DNA of 64,000 nucleotides, from NCBI RefSeq assembly GCF_964204645.1, contig NC_134029.1:13008850-13072849 (forward strand), read 5' to 3'. The position numbers and the translations under genes were made by a program. Under the pieces are notes generated by a model, which did no database searches, was not told the DNA's origin, and saw only the letters and a program-made list of their open reading frames with translations. Below are positions 1-9,500 of the stretch, piece by piece; positions within the stretch are counted from its first letter, which is position 1; the number at the start of each line of letters is the position of its first letter. The stretch comes from Tubulanus polymorphus (lineage: Eukaryota; Nemertea; Palaeonemertea; Tubulaniformes; Tubulanidae).

Positions 1-557
1 TAGCTGTTGGTGTCATTTAGCTGTCTCAGAGCTTCTTTTTTGTAAGAGTCTTTGCTCATGATAGCTATGGCTCCCCCTTTGTCACAGGGTTTACAATGAG
101 ATCTTTATTCCGATTTAGTTCGTTGATCGCTTTCATCTCGTTTCTCGATAAATTGGATTTGAATTTTTGTGTGAGATTGAGTTTTTTGAGCTCTGTACGC
201 GTTAGTTCAATATAACGTTCGAGCCGGCGATCGCCTGATGTAAGCGGATTGAATTGGCTTTTCCCTTTGAAGGGGTGCAGTGAGTTTTTCTCACGGTTAA
301 AAAATATATTTCAACCTAAGGCGGCGGAAGAAAGCTTCGGCGGCCGTGAGAAGTTCGTCCTTCTGTGTCGGTGCATTATTGGGTACGAATTTCAGACCCT
401 TGCTTAATGCATTAATGGTGGTTTTGCTAACCACGTGGTCTGATAGGTTGACCACAAATCTGTTGTGCTGGGAGGCAGTTGTAGCGGAGGGTTTACCTCG
501 GCTGATGCGTGACCCAGTTGAGTGGTATTTCCACTGGTTGTTTTTCCTCCTACCCAT
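1..557 (-). pseudogene. Penelope-like element RT, N-terminal part, frameshifted
   Basis: N-terminal part of a Penelope-like reverse transcriptase, running off the left edge. The likely ATG is at 557 (start MGRRKNNQWKYH). It is followed by a PLE-type segment with NLSDH, a LSKGLKFVPNN motif and FFRRLRLKYIF. An indel in the T-run near 299-304 breaks the frame; the next frame continues with an ERYIELTRTELKKL helix. A second one- or two-base deletion near 85-100 breaks the KPADKGG-type RT motif, which resumes as DKGGAIAIMSKDSY. The order is that of the PLE N-terminal domain leading into RT motif 1; fingers, palm and GIY-YIG domains lie outside the window. Coding was inferred by reading the minus strand. 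Confidence in family is good; the clade is not determined. Confidence 0.75.
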
Positions 558-1087
558 GAGGGGAGTAAGACTGGAATATGAGTGCGTGATACTGTGAGCA
601 GAGTTCCGCGTGTGTCGTCTGGTTAGATACACTGCTAGATTAGCCGAGTAGATCGGTATTAAACAGCTGTAGAACAAAGGGTTTAGCTGTTAGTGGCTCT
701 ATGAGTGTAATCAATAGGTGGATAATCGACCTAGTCGTGTGATTAACACTGTTCTCTGTATGCGGGCGTGATTTGTATACATATAATGTATAATGCACGA
801 TGGCGGCTCGTGTGTATTCGTTCTGATGGAAGAATAAATAAATAGAAATGAAAAATGAATTCCCATTAAATTGTGAACACATGTATATGAGCCTTGTTTT
901 TAGACACGCGGACGGTTAACGTCGGAGTGCGGTTCAAGGGAACGACTGTTCAGATAGAAATCTATTTGCAAACATTTGAATGGGTTTGCGTCGGACTGAG
1001 ATGGACTAAGTCTGTCTTAGACATAGGGGTAGTCCTGATAAGGACTGTTGAGAGAGTGTGTGTTGTTGTGAGAGAGAGAAAAATGGA

Positions 1088-1714
1088 TTATTCTCTTCTC
1101 GGTCGCTTGCCCCGGTAGTTATAGCGGCCGCCGGATTGGTGACGTCCCCTACTCGGGTGACGTTTCTTCGGTGCCGCCGTAGGGTCCTCTTCGTTCACCA
1201 TTGGTGTCGGTTGAGCCGGAGCTGATTTCTGTGTGACCGCGCTAGCTTCTGCTTCTTTGAGCTGGGCTTCTGAGGCGCCTGGTAACTTTAAGATCTCAGC
1301 TGCGATCGCCTCCGCTTTGAGGCGGTTTTGGTCGGCCATCGCTTCGTGGTGGCGGGCCGAAATCTTCATCAGATCCAGACTCGTCTGGTGGAGTCTGCGA
1401 ATCCAGTCTTTTGTAACGTCTGGATTCCTGTCTGCTTCCATCAGTCTGATGGGTAAGTGGATTTTGAAGTGTTTCGGCACTTCGCCAGCGACCAAACCGA
1501 TTCTAAGTAACGAGCCGTGATGTTGGTGTTGCAGTACCCTCCGTCTCGAGTCTTCATACATCTTAAGAGCCGAATAGTGTTCGGGTCTTGTTGAGTTGGT
1601 CTCGGTAGACGGGTGCGGCGGTTCCGACGGCGGCGTCGCGGTAGCGTTGGTTGAGTCCAGGTCTCTCATCATCTCGTCGATTTCGGTTTCTGTGAACATG
1701 TCGTCAAGAGCCAT
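1088..1714 (-). CDS. gag-like ORF1 upstream of the PLE RT
   Basis: A 208-aa ORF on the same strand as, and about 530 bp upstream of, the PLE RT start at 557. It has an acidic, Ser/Thr/Pro-rich N-terminus (residues 1-45), a helical middle with a GEVPKHFKIHLPIRLM stretch (about 75-92), a charged helical segment (100-150), and a strongly basic Arg/Gly tail ending in GGRYNYRGKRPRRE. No enzymatic motif is visible. A basic, Gly/Arg-rich C-terminus fits an RNA-binding gag or ORF1 protein of a retroelement. The clean frame over 600 bp in a decayed region supports real coding. Assignment to the same element as the RT rests on strand, spacing and order only. I do not recognise the family. Confidence 0.6.
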   Translation of the reverse strand: MALDDMFTETEIDEMMRDLDSTNATATPPSEPPHPSTETNSTRPEHYSALKMYEDSRRRVLQHQHHGSLLRIGLVAGEVPKHFKIHLPIRLMEADRNPDVTKDWIRRLHQTSLDLMKISARHHEAMADQNRLKAEAIAAEILKLPGASEAQLKEAEASAVTQKSAPAQPTPMVNEEDPTAAPKKRHPSRGRHQSGGRYNYRGKRPRRE

Positions 1715-2117
1715 AATACTGATACAGAGCGAGTCAATGTAGTGCAGTTAGTGATCAGTTAGTGAATAGCTAACTATTTATACTCTCTGGGTGCTCCCGC
1801 ACGGCACCAATCGGAGAGTTTGTTGTTTCACAGGCTAATTATCACTGTTACGCGCTGATTGGCTAGAAAATCATTGAGTCCCTTGACGTCGTGTAGTACA
1901 CATCCGGTGGTGTGTTGTGTGTATATATTGTGATTTGCTAATTGCGTGATCGTTCTTCTGTGTATTTATCAGGTTTTTCACTCCTTCAGTGTATGAGGGG
2001 GTGATTCTGTCTATAAATTGTGTGGACCGTGATGTTCACGGAAAGTTCTGTTACCCACACGGGATCGTTCGAGTTAGCGATCTACTGGTATTCCTCAAGT
2101 AAATCCGTGCCGTAGCA

Positions 2118-2161
2118 GGGACCAGTTAACCGTATGGTTGGGACCAGTTAACCGTATGGTT
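2118..2161. repeat. 22-bp unit, two tandem copies
   Basis: Two perfect adjacent copies of a 22-bp unit that begins GGGACCAGTTAACCG. Confidence 0.85.
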
Positions 2162-2297
2162 GGTTGTAAATAGAACCGATATTGCTATTCTGCTACCGAT
2201 ATGGGTGGCTGGACACACCGTCTATGTTGGCCATTTTCACGTTGAAACAACGGCTTCTACCCGGGGGGTAGGAAAAAGAAGACATGTTAAGGTGTTT

Positions 2298-2466
2298 GGG
2301 TCCGCTAGACCGTTAGAGGCTGGGCAACACAGCCAGTTCCACGAGGGTGTAGCAATATGTACACATTAGTATGTAGTTTAAATATCCACAGTAGAAAAAG
2401 TTGTATTTAGGTCCGTAAGACCGTTAGAGGCTGGGTGACGCAGCCAGTTCACGAGGGTGTAGCAAT
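2298..2466. repeat. ~58-bp direct repeat pair
   Basis: 2298-2356 and 2410-2466 share a sequence with the cores GACCGTTAGAGGCTGGG and CGAGGGTGTAGCAAT, with several mismatches, about 111 bp apart. Function unknown. Confidence 0.75.
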
Positions 2467-3490
2467 GTAACAATTATATCATTCACAGTAGAAATAAAAA
2501 CGAGTAATTCATATTGAGAATGTGAGGTACACATTGTGTTGTTTCTTTTATATATAGTAAACAGGCGTCGGTGTATGACTGTATTATATTGCAAGTCATT
2601 GCAAATAGTACTGATAGCCTAATCAGATAGATGGCGTGTGTATCAGCAACACATTCGAGGCCTTACGGTGGCGGGTAGTGGTGAGAACCGATATGGATGT
2701 TAGATTTGTGCAAAGGTGGGACGGGCTTTCCTCGTCTCGTGTGGAGAGTACTTTCCGTCCTGTCAAAACAGGGTCCGTATTTCAATCTGTTTGGATTGAG
2801 GAGGTTCTTAAAATCATCGATCTGATGTGATCTGAAGCGATTTTTTGTGTGACCGCCGGGCGGTATCGATTCGACCAGGTATTCCTTGGTTGTCGAATAT
2901 TGATAAAGCGTTACGTTGATAAAACGACACATCGGGAGTAAATTGACTGCCCTTAGCATCAGTCCGAGCGGCTGTATATCGAGTCCTGAGAGTGTCTATA
3001 CATGAGCGGAACGGAAACTGATTTAAACGGTTTTCACCTTATTTTGCATAAATCGTGATTGAAGGATTCGTATGAAGCACATAAAACCGACTATTATTAC
3101 GGTATTGAGGTTGAGATGGTGGTGTGCCTTACACACATCTCGCGCGGACTAGAATGTCTCTAAGATTTTTGCCGCGTGTAAATAGTATTCTGGGAGGTTC
3201 CTTGAATATTATTCTCAGAGTCGCGTTCGATTGGATTATCTTCCAGTGTTTTGTAAGCGACTGACGGATATTATCCGTGTTCGGATGGTATTTGGTGATC
3301 AGTGAGATTGAATCAAATGAGCGCTTTTTTGTGCGCGTGTGTAAGAGATCCGTACGATATCGTTGGTCCGCTTTGTAGATTTGAGCGCGGATTTCGCGAG
3401 CACTATAGCCTCGGGCCCGGAGGTAACCCTGTAGTTGTTAATGCTGTGAGCTATGTTTAAGAAAACATGTAGGGCCTACAGGGCACCAAA

Positions 3491-3535
3491 AATGATAATA
3501 ATAATAATAATAATAATGATAATAATAATAATAAA
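3491..3535. repeat. (AAT)n microsatellite
   Basis: Near-perfect AAT/ATA trinucleotide run with one GAT interruption. Confidence 0.9.
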
Positions 3536-3718
3536 TATAGCTGCTGAGCAGCGATGACGGGTTTTCTGCAAAGCCATTCAGAATGATGGAAATTGTAGTA
3601 AATTGAAATACCGATACATTGAATAAAATTCATTGACAGATTCGAACCTAATATGCAACCACTGTGTAAAAGTCAAATATGATTCAGCTTTGAAACCGAA
3701 CATACGCGGACGTACAAT

Positions 3719-5700
3719 CAACAAAATATAGATGATAGATTAGATAAATGTTATAGTGAAATAAAAAGTAAAATAGAAGAGAGATATTTTGAAGGATCGG
3801 GTTTGATATTCGATGAAATAATATTTATGACGTTACATGTGTACGATACAAAATATAATAAATTAACTAATCATGAAAATTGATGAAAATAATTTATTAT
3901 ATTATAAAGAACCAGATATTGAAGCATCGAGTTATATCAAATTACCATTTAAAACTAATATACTATACTGTTATAAATATACAACATTTTGATGATAAAT
4001 GTTTTCTTTGGACAATAATAAGTTGTTTACATCCTGCAACTGATAATATTTGTAGAGTATCAAATTATATATCATTTGAAAATAATTATAAGATAGAAAT
4101 GTACCCTGTTAGAATTAAAAATATACCAAAAATAGAAAGAGATAATAATTTAGAAATAAATGTATTTGATTCAATTAAATTACCAAATACAAAAGGTGAT
4201 GATATTAGATATTATACATTAGAACCTCTATACCTATCGAAAGATTATTATTCAATTGATCTTATAGATATATTATATTACGATCAGATTCTGATTTTAA
4301 TAATAAAATATATCTATGTAGAAAATGTTTACATAAATTTAGAACTGAATATGCATCATTAAATCATTAACAACTATGTGATAATCATGATTATTGTAAA
4401 TTATTCTACCAACAGAAAAAGATAGAACATTAGAATTTAAAAAATATGATCACAAAAATAAAGTACCATTTGTTATATATGGTGGCTTCGAGTCATTGAA
4501 TAAAGAACTAAATGATCAAGATAGAAAAGAAATATATTGTAAGATAAAGAGATTAAATTCTGGTGTAATTGATTATTCAGAACCATCAAAAACAAATACT
4601 ATTAAAAAGATTCAACTATCAGCTGCAGCCTTTGGATTATATGTAAAATCAGACTACCCAGAACTAATTAAAAGTGAATATTATTATTATAGATCTGAAA
4701 AATGTAATTATCATTTTTGTGACTTATTAATTGAATATGAAATAAAATTTAATGAATTATTAGATACAAATAAAGAAATTAAAATGACAGAACAAGATAC
4801 AGAAGAATTTGAGTTTGCAGATAAATGTTTTCATTGTGAAAAACTATTTAATTTTAAAGATAAAATGATCATTTGAATGGAATGTTTTAGGTGCAGCACA
4901 TGAGAATTGTAACTTGCAAGTTTAAAAAATTAATTTTTTCCAGTAATATTTCATAATTTAACAGGGTATAATGCTCATTTATTCATTAAACAACTATGTC
5001 ATAAAATAGAAGAAATGAAAAATGAAATAGAAATGTTAAATTCTAATAGATCAAAAGATGTTGACAAAATACCAACATTAATTTAAAATGTCGGCTAAAA
5101 CATCTGAAAAATATATCAGTTTTCAATTCGGTTGTTGGAGATTTATAGACTCATATAGATTTCTAATTAGTTCATTAGATAATTTATCAAAATCATTCGT
5201 TGATGATGAATTGAAAATAAGAAAGCAACACTATCCAAATAATGATGATTTTCAATTCATGAGATATAAAGGTGCTAAACCACATAGTTTTTCTAAAAAT
5301 CATTATGATTTTTAATATAACTAAATTATCAAAAGAACAATTTTTTTATGAATTAAGATCCGAATATGTTAAAGATGAAGTTTATAATAGAACATTGACT
5401 ATTTGGAATCATTTTGGAATGAAAAATCATGGTGAATTAGTAGATTTATATTTAAAATCAGATGTGTTATTATTAACTAATTCGAAAGGTTTAGAGATGT
5501 AAATCTAAAATATTTTAATATCGATCCTTGCCACTGTTATTCTAGTCCAGGTTTAACTTGGGACTGTGGTTTAAAATTTACAGATATAAAAATGGATTCA
5601 TTAACAAATGTAGATCAATTATTATTTGAAAAATCTATCAGAGGAGGAGTCTCTGGAGTATTAGGTGATAGATATTTCAATGTAAATGATAATCCTGGAT
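3719..5700 (+). pseudogene. protein-primed DNA polymerase B, Polinton-like, 5' part (copy A)
   Basis: First part of a family-B protein-primed polymerase of Maverick/Polinton type, which would replicate the element from its termini. Homology to the copy at 52902-56482 starts abruptly near 3719, so the N-terminal zinc-finger part is missing. In order: an EEKYFEGSGLIFDE-like block; the DKCFLW-SCLHP N-terminal domain; the exonuclease I block at about 4470-4500, here reading GGFES where copy B reads GDFES, so the metal-binding Asp is lost; the CFHCEKLF zinc-binding block; an ExoII-like block near 4960; FIDS-RFLISSLDNL (5140-5190); the ELxxEY-VYNRTLTIWNHF block and LYLKSDVLLLTN (to 5480); and RGGVSGVLGDRYF before the break at 5700. 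At least six frame breaks. It resumes at 11550 after the chimeric insertion. Confidence 0.85.
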
Positions 5701-5764
5701 AACAAGAGAAATCCCACAATAAGTTCAGCCAAAACGAGAAACTTGAATAGAAGAGTTATATATA

Positions 5765-5812
5765 TTTGCGCAACGTTTCGGCTAAAGACTATTAGCCATC
5801 ATCAGGCGTACT
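5765..5812 (-). ncRNA. hammerhead-ribozyme-like motif of the PLE fragment
   Basis: On the minus strand: the CTGATGA core box (5799-5805), a stem II of GGCTAA/TTAGCC, then the GAAA box (5776-5779). A short stem I can form between the bases just 5' of CTGATGA (TACGC) and those 3' of GAAACGTT (GCGCA). Stem III would be minimal. PLEs are known to carry hammerhead ribozymes; activity of this copy is inference. Confidence 0.55.
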
Positions 5813-6128
5813 GAGTACAGGAGAATATTACAAGATATTTATACAAGACCAAAACAATAGAAGCAGAGTGAGTGATTAAAATATTGAAAGGGGAATAGAT
5901 TAAAGTAATGACATAACAACTAGAAAACAATGCTAAAGTAAGCAAGGCAAACTAGGGGCAATGTAGATTAAAGTAATTAATAAACAAAGACACAAGCTAA
6001 AGTGATTAAAACGGGAGGACAAGCTAAGGGGTAATCAAATAAAAACAAAGAGAAGGAACATGAAAGGCGATAATCAGTGAGTGAGTGGAAACAAGCAAAC
6101 TATGATAAAGGCAAAACAATGGAGGGAA

Positions 6129-6590
6129 TTAGTATAACGGGGGTACAAGAGAAGCGAGAAATTTGGAGATCAAAATGTTGTGGGGGGAAAAACCGTTATT
6201 CAAATTAACACAATTTTCCAAGTTTTCAATAATCAGGGCCGATTCCATAATGTGTCGTTTAATCTTTTCTGAACAGGGGAAAATTATGGAGGCATTTTCA
6301 AAATCAAAATTGTGGCTGGTTTCGTATACGTGATTAGCAACACCGCTTTCAGGCTTAAAATTCTTTACATCATTCTTATGTTCACGAATGCGCTTGTGTA
6401 AATCGCGTCCGGTTTCGCCGATATATATTTTGTTACAAACTTTACAGGGGATTTTATATACACCAATGTTCAGGGGTTCAATTTTGGGGGAGTTATTGTT
6501 ATAAGTAAAAATGAGTTGTTTGTTTAAGAGATGGAGGGGAGTTTTAGATTTTTCCAGAAAAGGAACAAAAGGTACAATAATAGGCTGTTT
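6129..6590 (-). CDS. PLE C-terminus with GIY-YIG endonuclease, 5'-truncated
   Basis: An open frame of about 153 codons without its own start, entering at the chimera junction (about 6590) and ending at TAA 6129-6131. It holds the complete PLE-type GIY-YIG nuclease: GVYKIPCKVC, then KIYIGETGRDL, a R-x3-HK motif (KRIREHK), a downstream NFDFENA, and RHIMESALIIEN. A CxxC pair sits between GIY and YIG as in other PLEs, and the residues expected for catalysis (Y, Y, R, H, E, N) are present. In PLEs this domain nicks the target for target-primed reverse transcription. The RT part is missing, so the fragment is not functional alone, but the frame is undamaged, which suggests a young insertion. Confidence 0.8.
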   Translation of the reverse strand, partial: KQPIIVPFVPFLEKSKTPLHLLNKQLIFTYNNNSPKIEPLNIGVYKIPCKVCNKIYIGETGRDLHKRIREHKNDVKNFKPESGVANHVYETSHNFDFENASIIFPCSEKIKRHIMESALIIENLENCVNLNNGFSPHNILISKFLASLVPPLY

Positions 6591-9500
6591 ACGCGCGCGG
6601 GTCCCTTGAGAGTGACTGAAATGTGAACGAAAGACTGTTACTAAAAAGTGATACTAATCGTTCATAAAATCCGCCGTGCCACGGCGCACGTTTTGGAATG
6701 AATTTCCAAATAATCCCTTGTTGGGATGAATATGTCGAAAATTCTACTGCAGAAAAAATGCGGATCAGAATATCATTAGCACAAGTGAACGTAGATGCAT
6801 TATCAGAAATGAGCTGTCTAGGTACGGACCTACGTGACACAAATCTCTTAAATGCTAATATGAATTGTTCTGTAGTAAGATCTGACACAAGCTCCAAATG
6901 AACTGCACGGCTCACCGCGCATGTAAACAAACAAGTGTGTGTTTTCACATAATCTCCACTTTTCGATCTTACGAACAAAGGCCCCAGATAATCCACGCCT
7001 GTAAAATGAAAGCATGGTACTTCTGTGATTCGAGATATAGGCAAGGGTGGAGGATCTGGGAGCCTGTAAGGTTTACATGATAATTTGCGACATACAACAC
7101 ATTTTCCAAGTATATTCTTTACAAGTTGTCGAATCTGCGGAATCCAATAGACCTCTCTGAGTTTTGCGATAGTAGAATTAACTCCAGAATGGAAGTTGTA
7201 ACAATGCTCTCTGTACACTATCAAACGAGTAAGGTAATGATATTTTGGGAGTAATATTGGAGTCATAGCAGAATCGATGATAGGAGCATTTTGCAATCTC
7301 CCTCTACATCTTATCAAATTATCGTTACCTATATATAATTGTAATTGATTGACAATGGCCAAGCAAGAACCTTTGTTACCCTGAACCTTTGGAAACTCAG
7401 AATCTTGAATGAATTTTATCCACCAATATTCTGCGGAATGCATTTCTTCCGCTGTAATTCTACCGTGAAGCCTCGGGGTAACTCCGGCTCTGCAGTTGTT
7501 GATGAATCGAAACACCAGTGAAGACAATCGTAACAAACTAACAATAGAAGAAAAACAATTATAATCAACAAACGGTAACGGTGCATCGAAAACATCGGCA
7601 TCAGAATCAGTGGACATAACATGGATTTCAGAATCATCAATGGCCATCGAAAGGTACTCCGGCCTAATATTACTAATAAGCCAGTCTGGACCATGGAACC
7701 AGAATTGATACAACTCACGTAGTTTAGAACAATCAACACCTCGAGTGAGCAAATCAGCAGGATTTTCATCAGACCTACAATAATACCAGCGTGTACTCTC
7801 AACCAAAGATCTTATTTCATACACTCTATTCCTAATGAATTCACTTAATTTCTTTTTAGACTTAAGCCATGATAACACGATCTGGCTGTCTGTGTACATA
7901 TATACATCGATATTTGGAGCATTTGCCTTTAAAGCGGTACAAATATAATCAGTCAACCTTGACGCTATCAATGCTGCAATTAATTCTAACCTTGGAATAG
8001 TAGTTTCTTTGTTAGGAGCTACCCGTGATTTAGAAGAAATCAAGATACATTCATCACCACACTTCAAATATGAAACAGCCCCATACGCAGATTTACTGGC
8101 ATCAGAAAACGTATGTAATTCTAGCTGTGCATTTTGATCACGACCGGCAAAGTAACATCGAGGTAACGAGATTTCTGGAAGATTGCTTAGGTCACCAGCT
8201 ATTTCTCTCCACCGAGAACACAAAACGTCTGGCAGGGGATCGTCCCAGTCGTAAGAATCCTTCCAAAGACTCTGAACAAAGACCTTTATTTTAACAGTTA
8301 CTGGGGTGAAAAACCCTAATGGATCATAGATCTTACTCATGTCTCTCGTTACTGTGCGTTTCGTGATAGGTGTACCGGGTTCTAGAGTATTTATGGATCT
8401 AGATTTCAATGATAGACAATCGGATTCTGTATCCCAAGTAACACCTAAAATGTCTACAGTTAATGACTTCTCTAAGACGCCATCACTTCGAGCGTGTTCC
8501 CTTAATAGAGAACAGTTCGAAGACCAGGAACGTAAATTGAAATGACCTTCTGCGAGCACATCTCGCGATCGTGAATAATATTCCAAGGCCTGTTCCTCAT
8601 AATCTACGGAGGAAACTACATTATCCATGTAAATGTTGTGTATCAAATCGTTGGTAACAGAATTCAAATTATTCTGTAAATGGAACAAAACTGTACTGTT
8701 TAAAATGAAAGGCGAGCATGTCGCACCAAACAAAACCCGTTTAAAACGGTATACCTCCAAGGGTGAATTTGGATCGGTTGGATCTTTAGGCCAAAAAAAT
8801 CTAGTCACGTCACGATCCCGAGGGTGTAACCCAATCTGTAGAAAAGCTTTTTCTATATCAGCAGCTAGACCTATTTTACCGAAGCGAAATCTCATGAGTA
8901 TTTGAATTATTTCATCGAACAACGAAGGGCCACTATTCAAACAGTCATTTAAACTAGGATTATCGCCTACACTAAAACTACAGTCGAATACGATACGCAC
9001 AGGCGTCGTCACTGACTGTTTGAATACTGGGTGATGAGCTAAGTAGTGTTTAACATTAGAATTATCTAATTCAGATTCGGAAACCTTTTCGATGAAATTC
9101 TTTGAAAGCTGATCAACAATGATGTCCGAATACTTTCCCAACATCTCAGGAGATTGCCTTAATCTATCAATAGTTGAATGCGTTCTATTCACTATCACGT
9201 CAAAATCTGACGGCAGAACTGGATGATTTTCACGCCATGGCAATTTAGCGTAGTATGTATTGTCATGCTTTTCAATATAATTCGTGCAATAATATGTAAC
9301 AAATTCTTTATCATTATCAAACGATGAATTTGGCATAATTCCAATGTTCTCCAATGACCAAAAATCACCAACTGATTCCGGCGTTTTTCCTGCGCTTGTT
9401 AATACACTCATTACAGCTACAGGACGATCAGCAAAAATACCAACCGGACCACAAACCAAATAGCCTAATTTCGAACTAATTGCTACAGGACCAACAGACG

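Larger units (their letters stand above)
1715..3718. other. non-coding stretch with short direct repeats
   Basis: No supportable coding sequence on either strand. The part just left of 2100 may be the 5' region of the minus-strand retroelement. Two direct repeats and an AAT microsatellite, listed separately, are the only structure seen. Confidence 0.5.
5701..6590 (-). mobile_element. 5'-truncated Penelope-like element fragment
   Basis: Minus-strand 3' portion of a PLE: the end of the ORF with its GIY-YIG domain, a 3' region with a hammerhead-like motif, and a terminus resembling the TTGTGGGATT region near the 3' end of the PLE at 17.6-22.1 kb. Its 5' side stops mid-ORF at about 6590, exactly where BEL/Pao sequence begins. 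Similar to, but clearly diverged from, the tandem PLE in this window. Confidence 0.8.

Noticed and set aside
1-3718. DIRS-type element because of the gag-like ORF
   Set aside because: The RT fragment has PLE-type motifs and no tyrosine recombinase is visible.
6698-8905. Plus-strand ORFs of 60-90 codons opposite the BEL/Pao polyprotein
   Set aside because: Shadows of the intact minus-strand gag-pol frame; no domain features.
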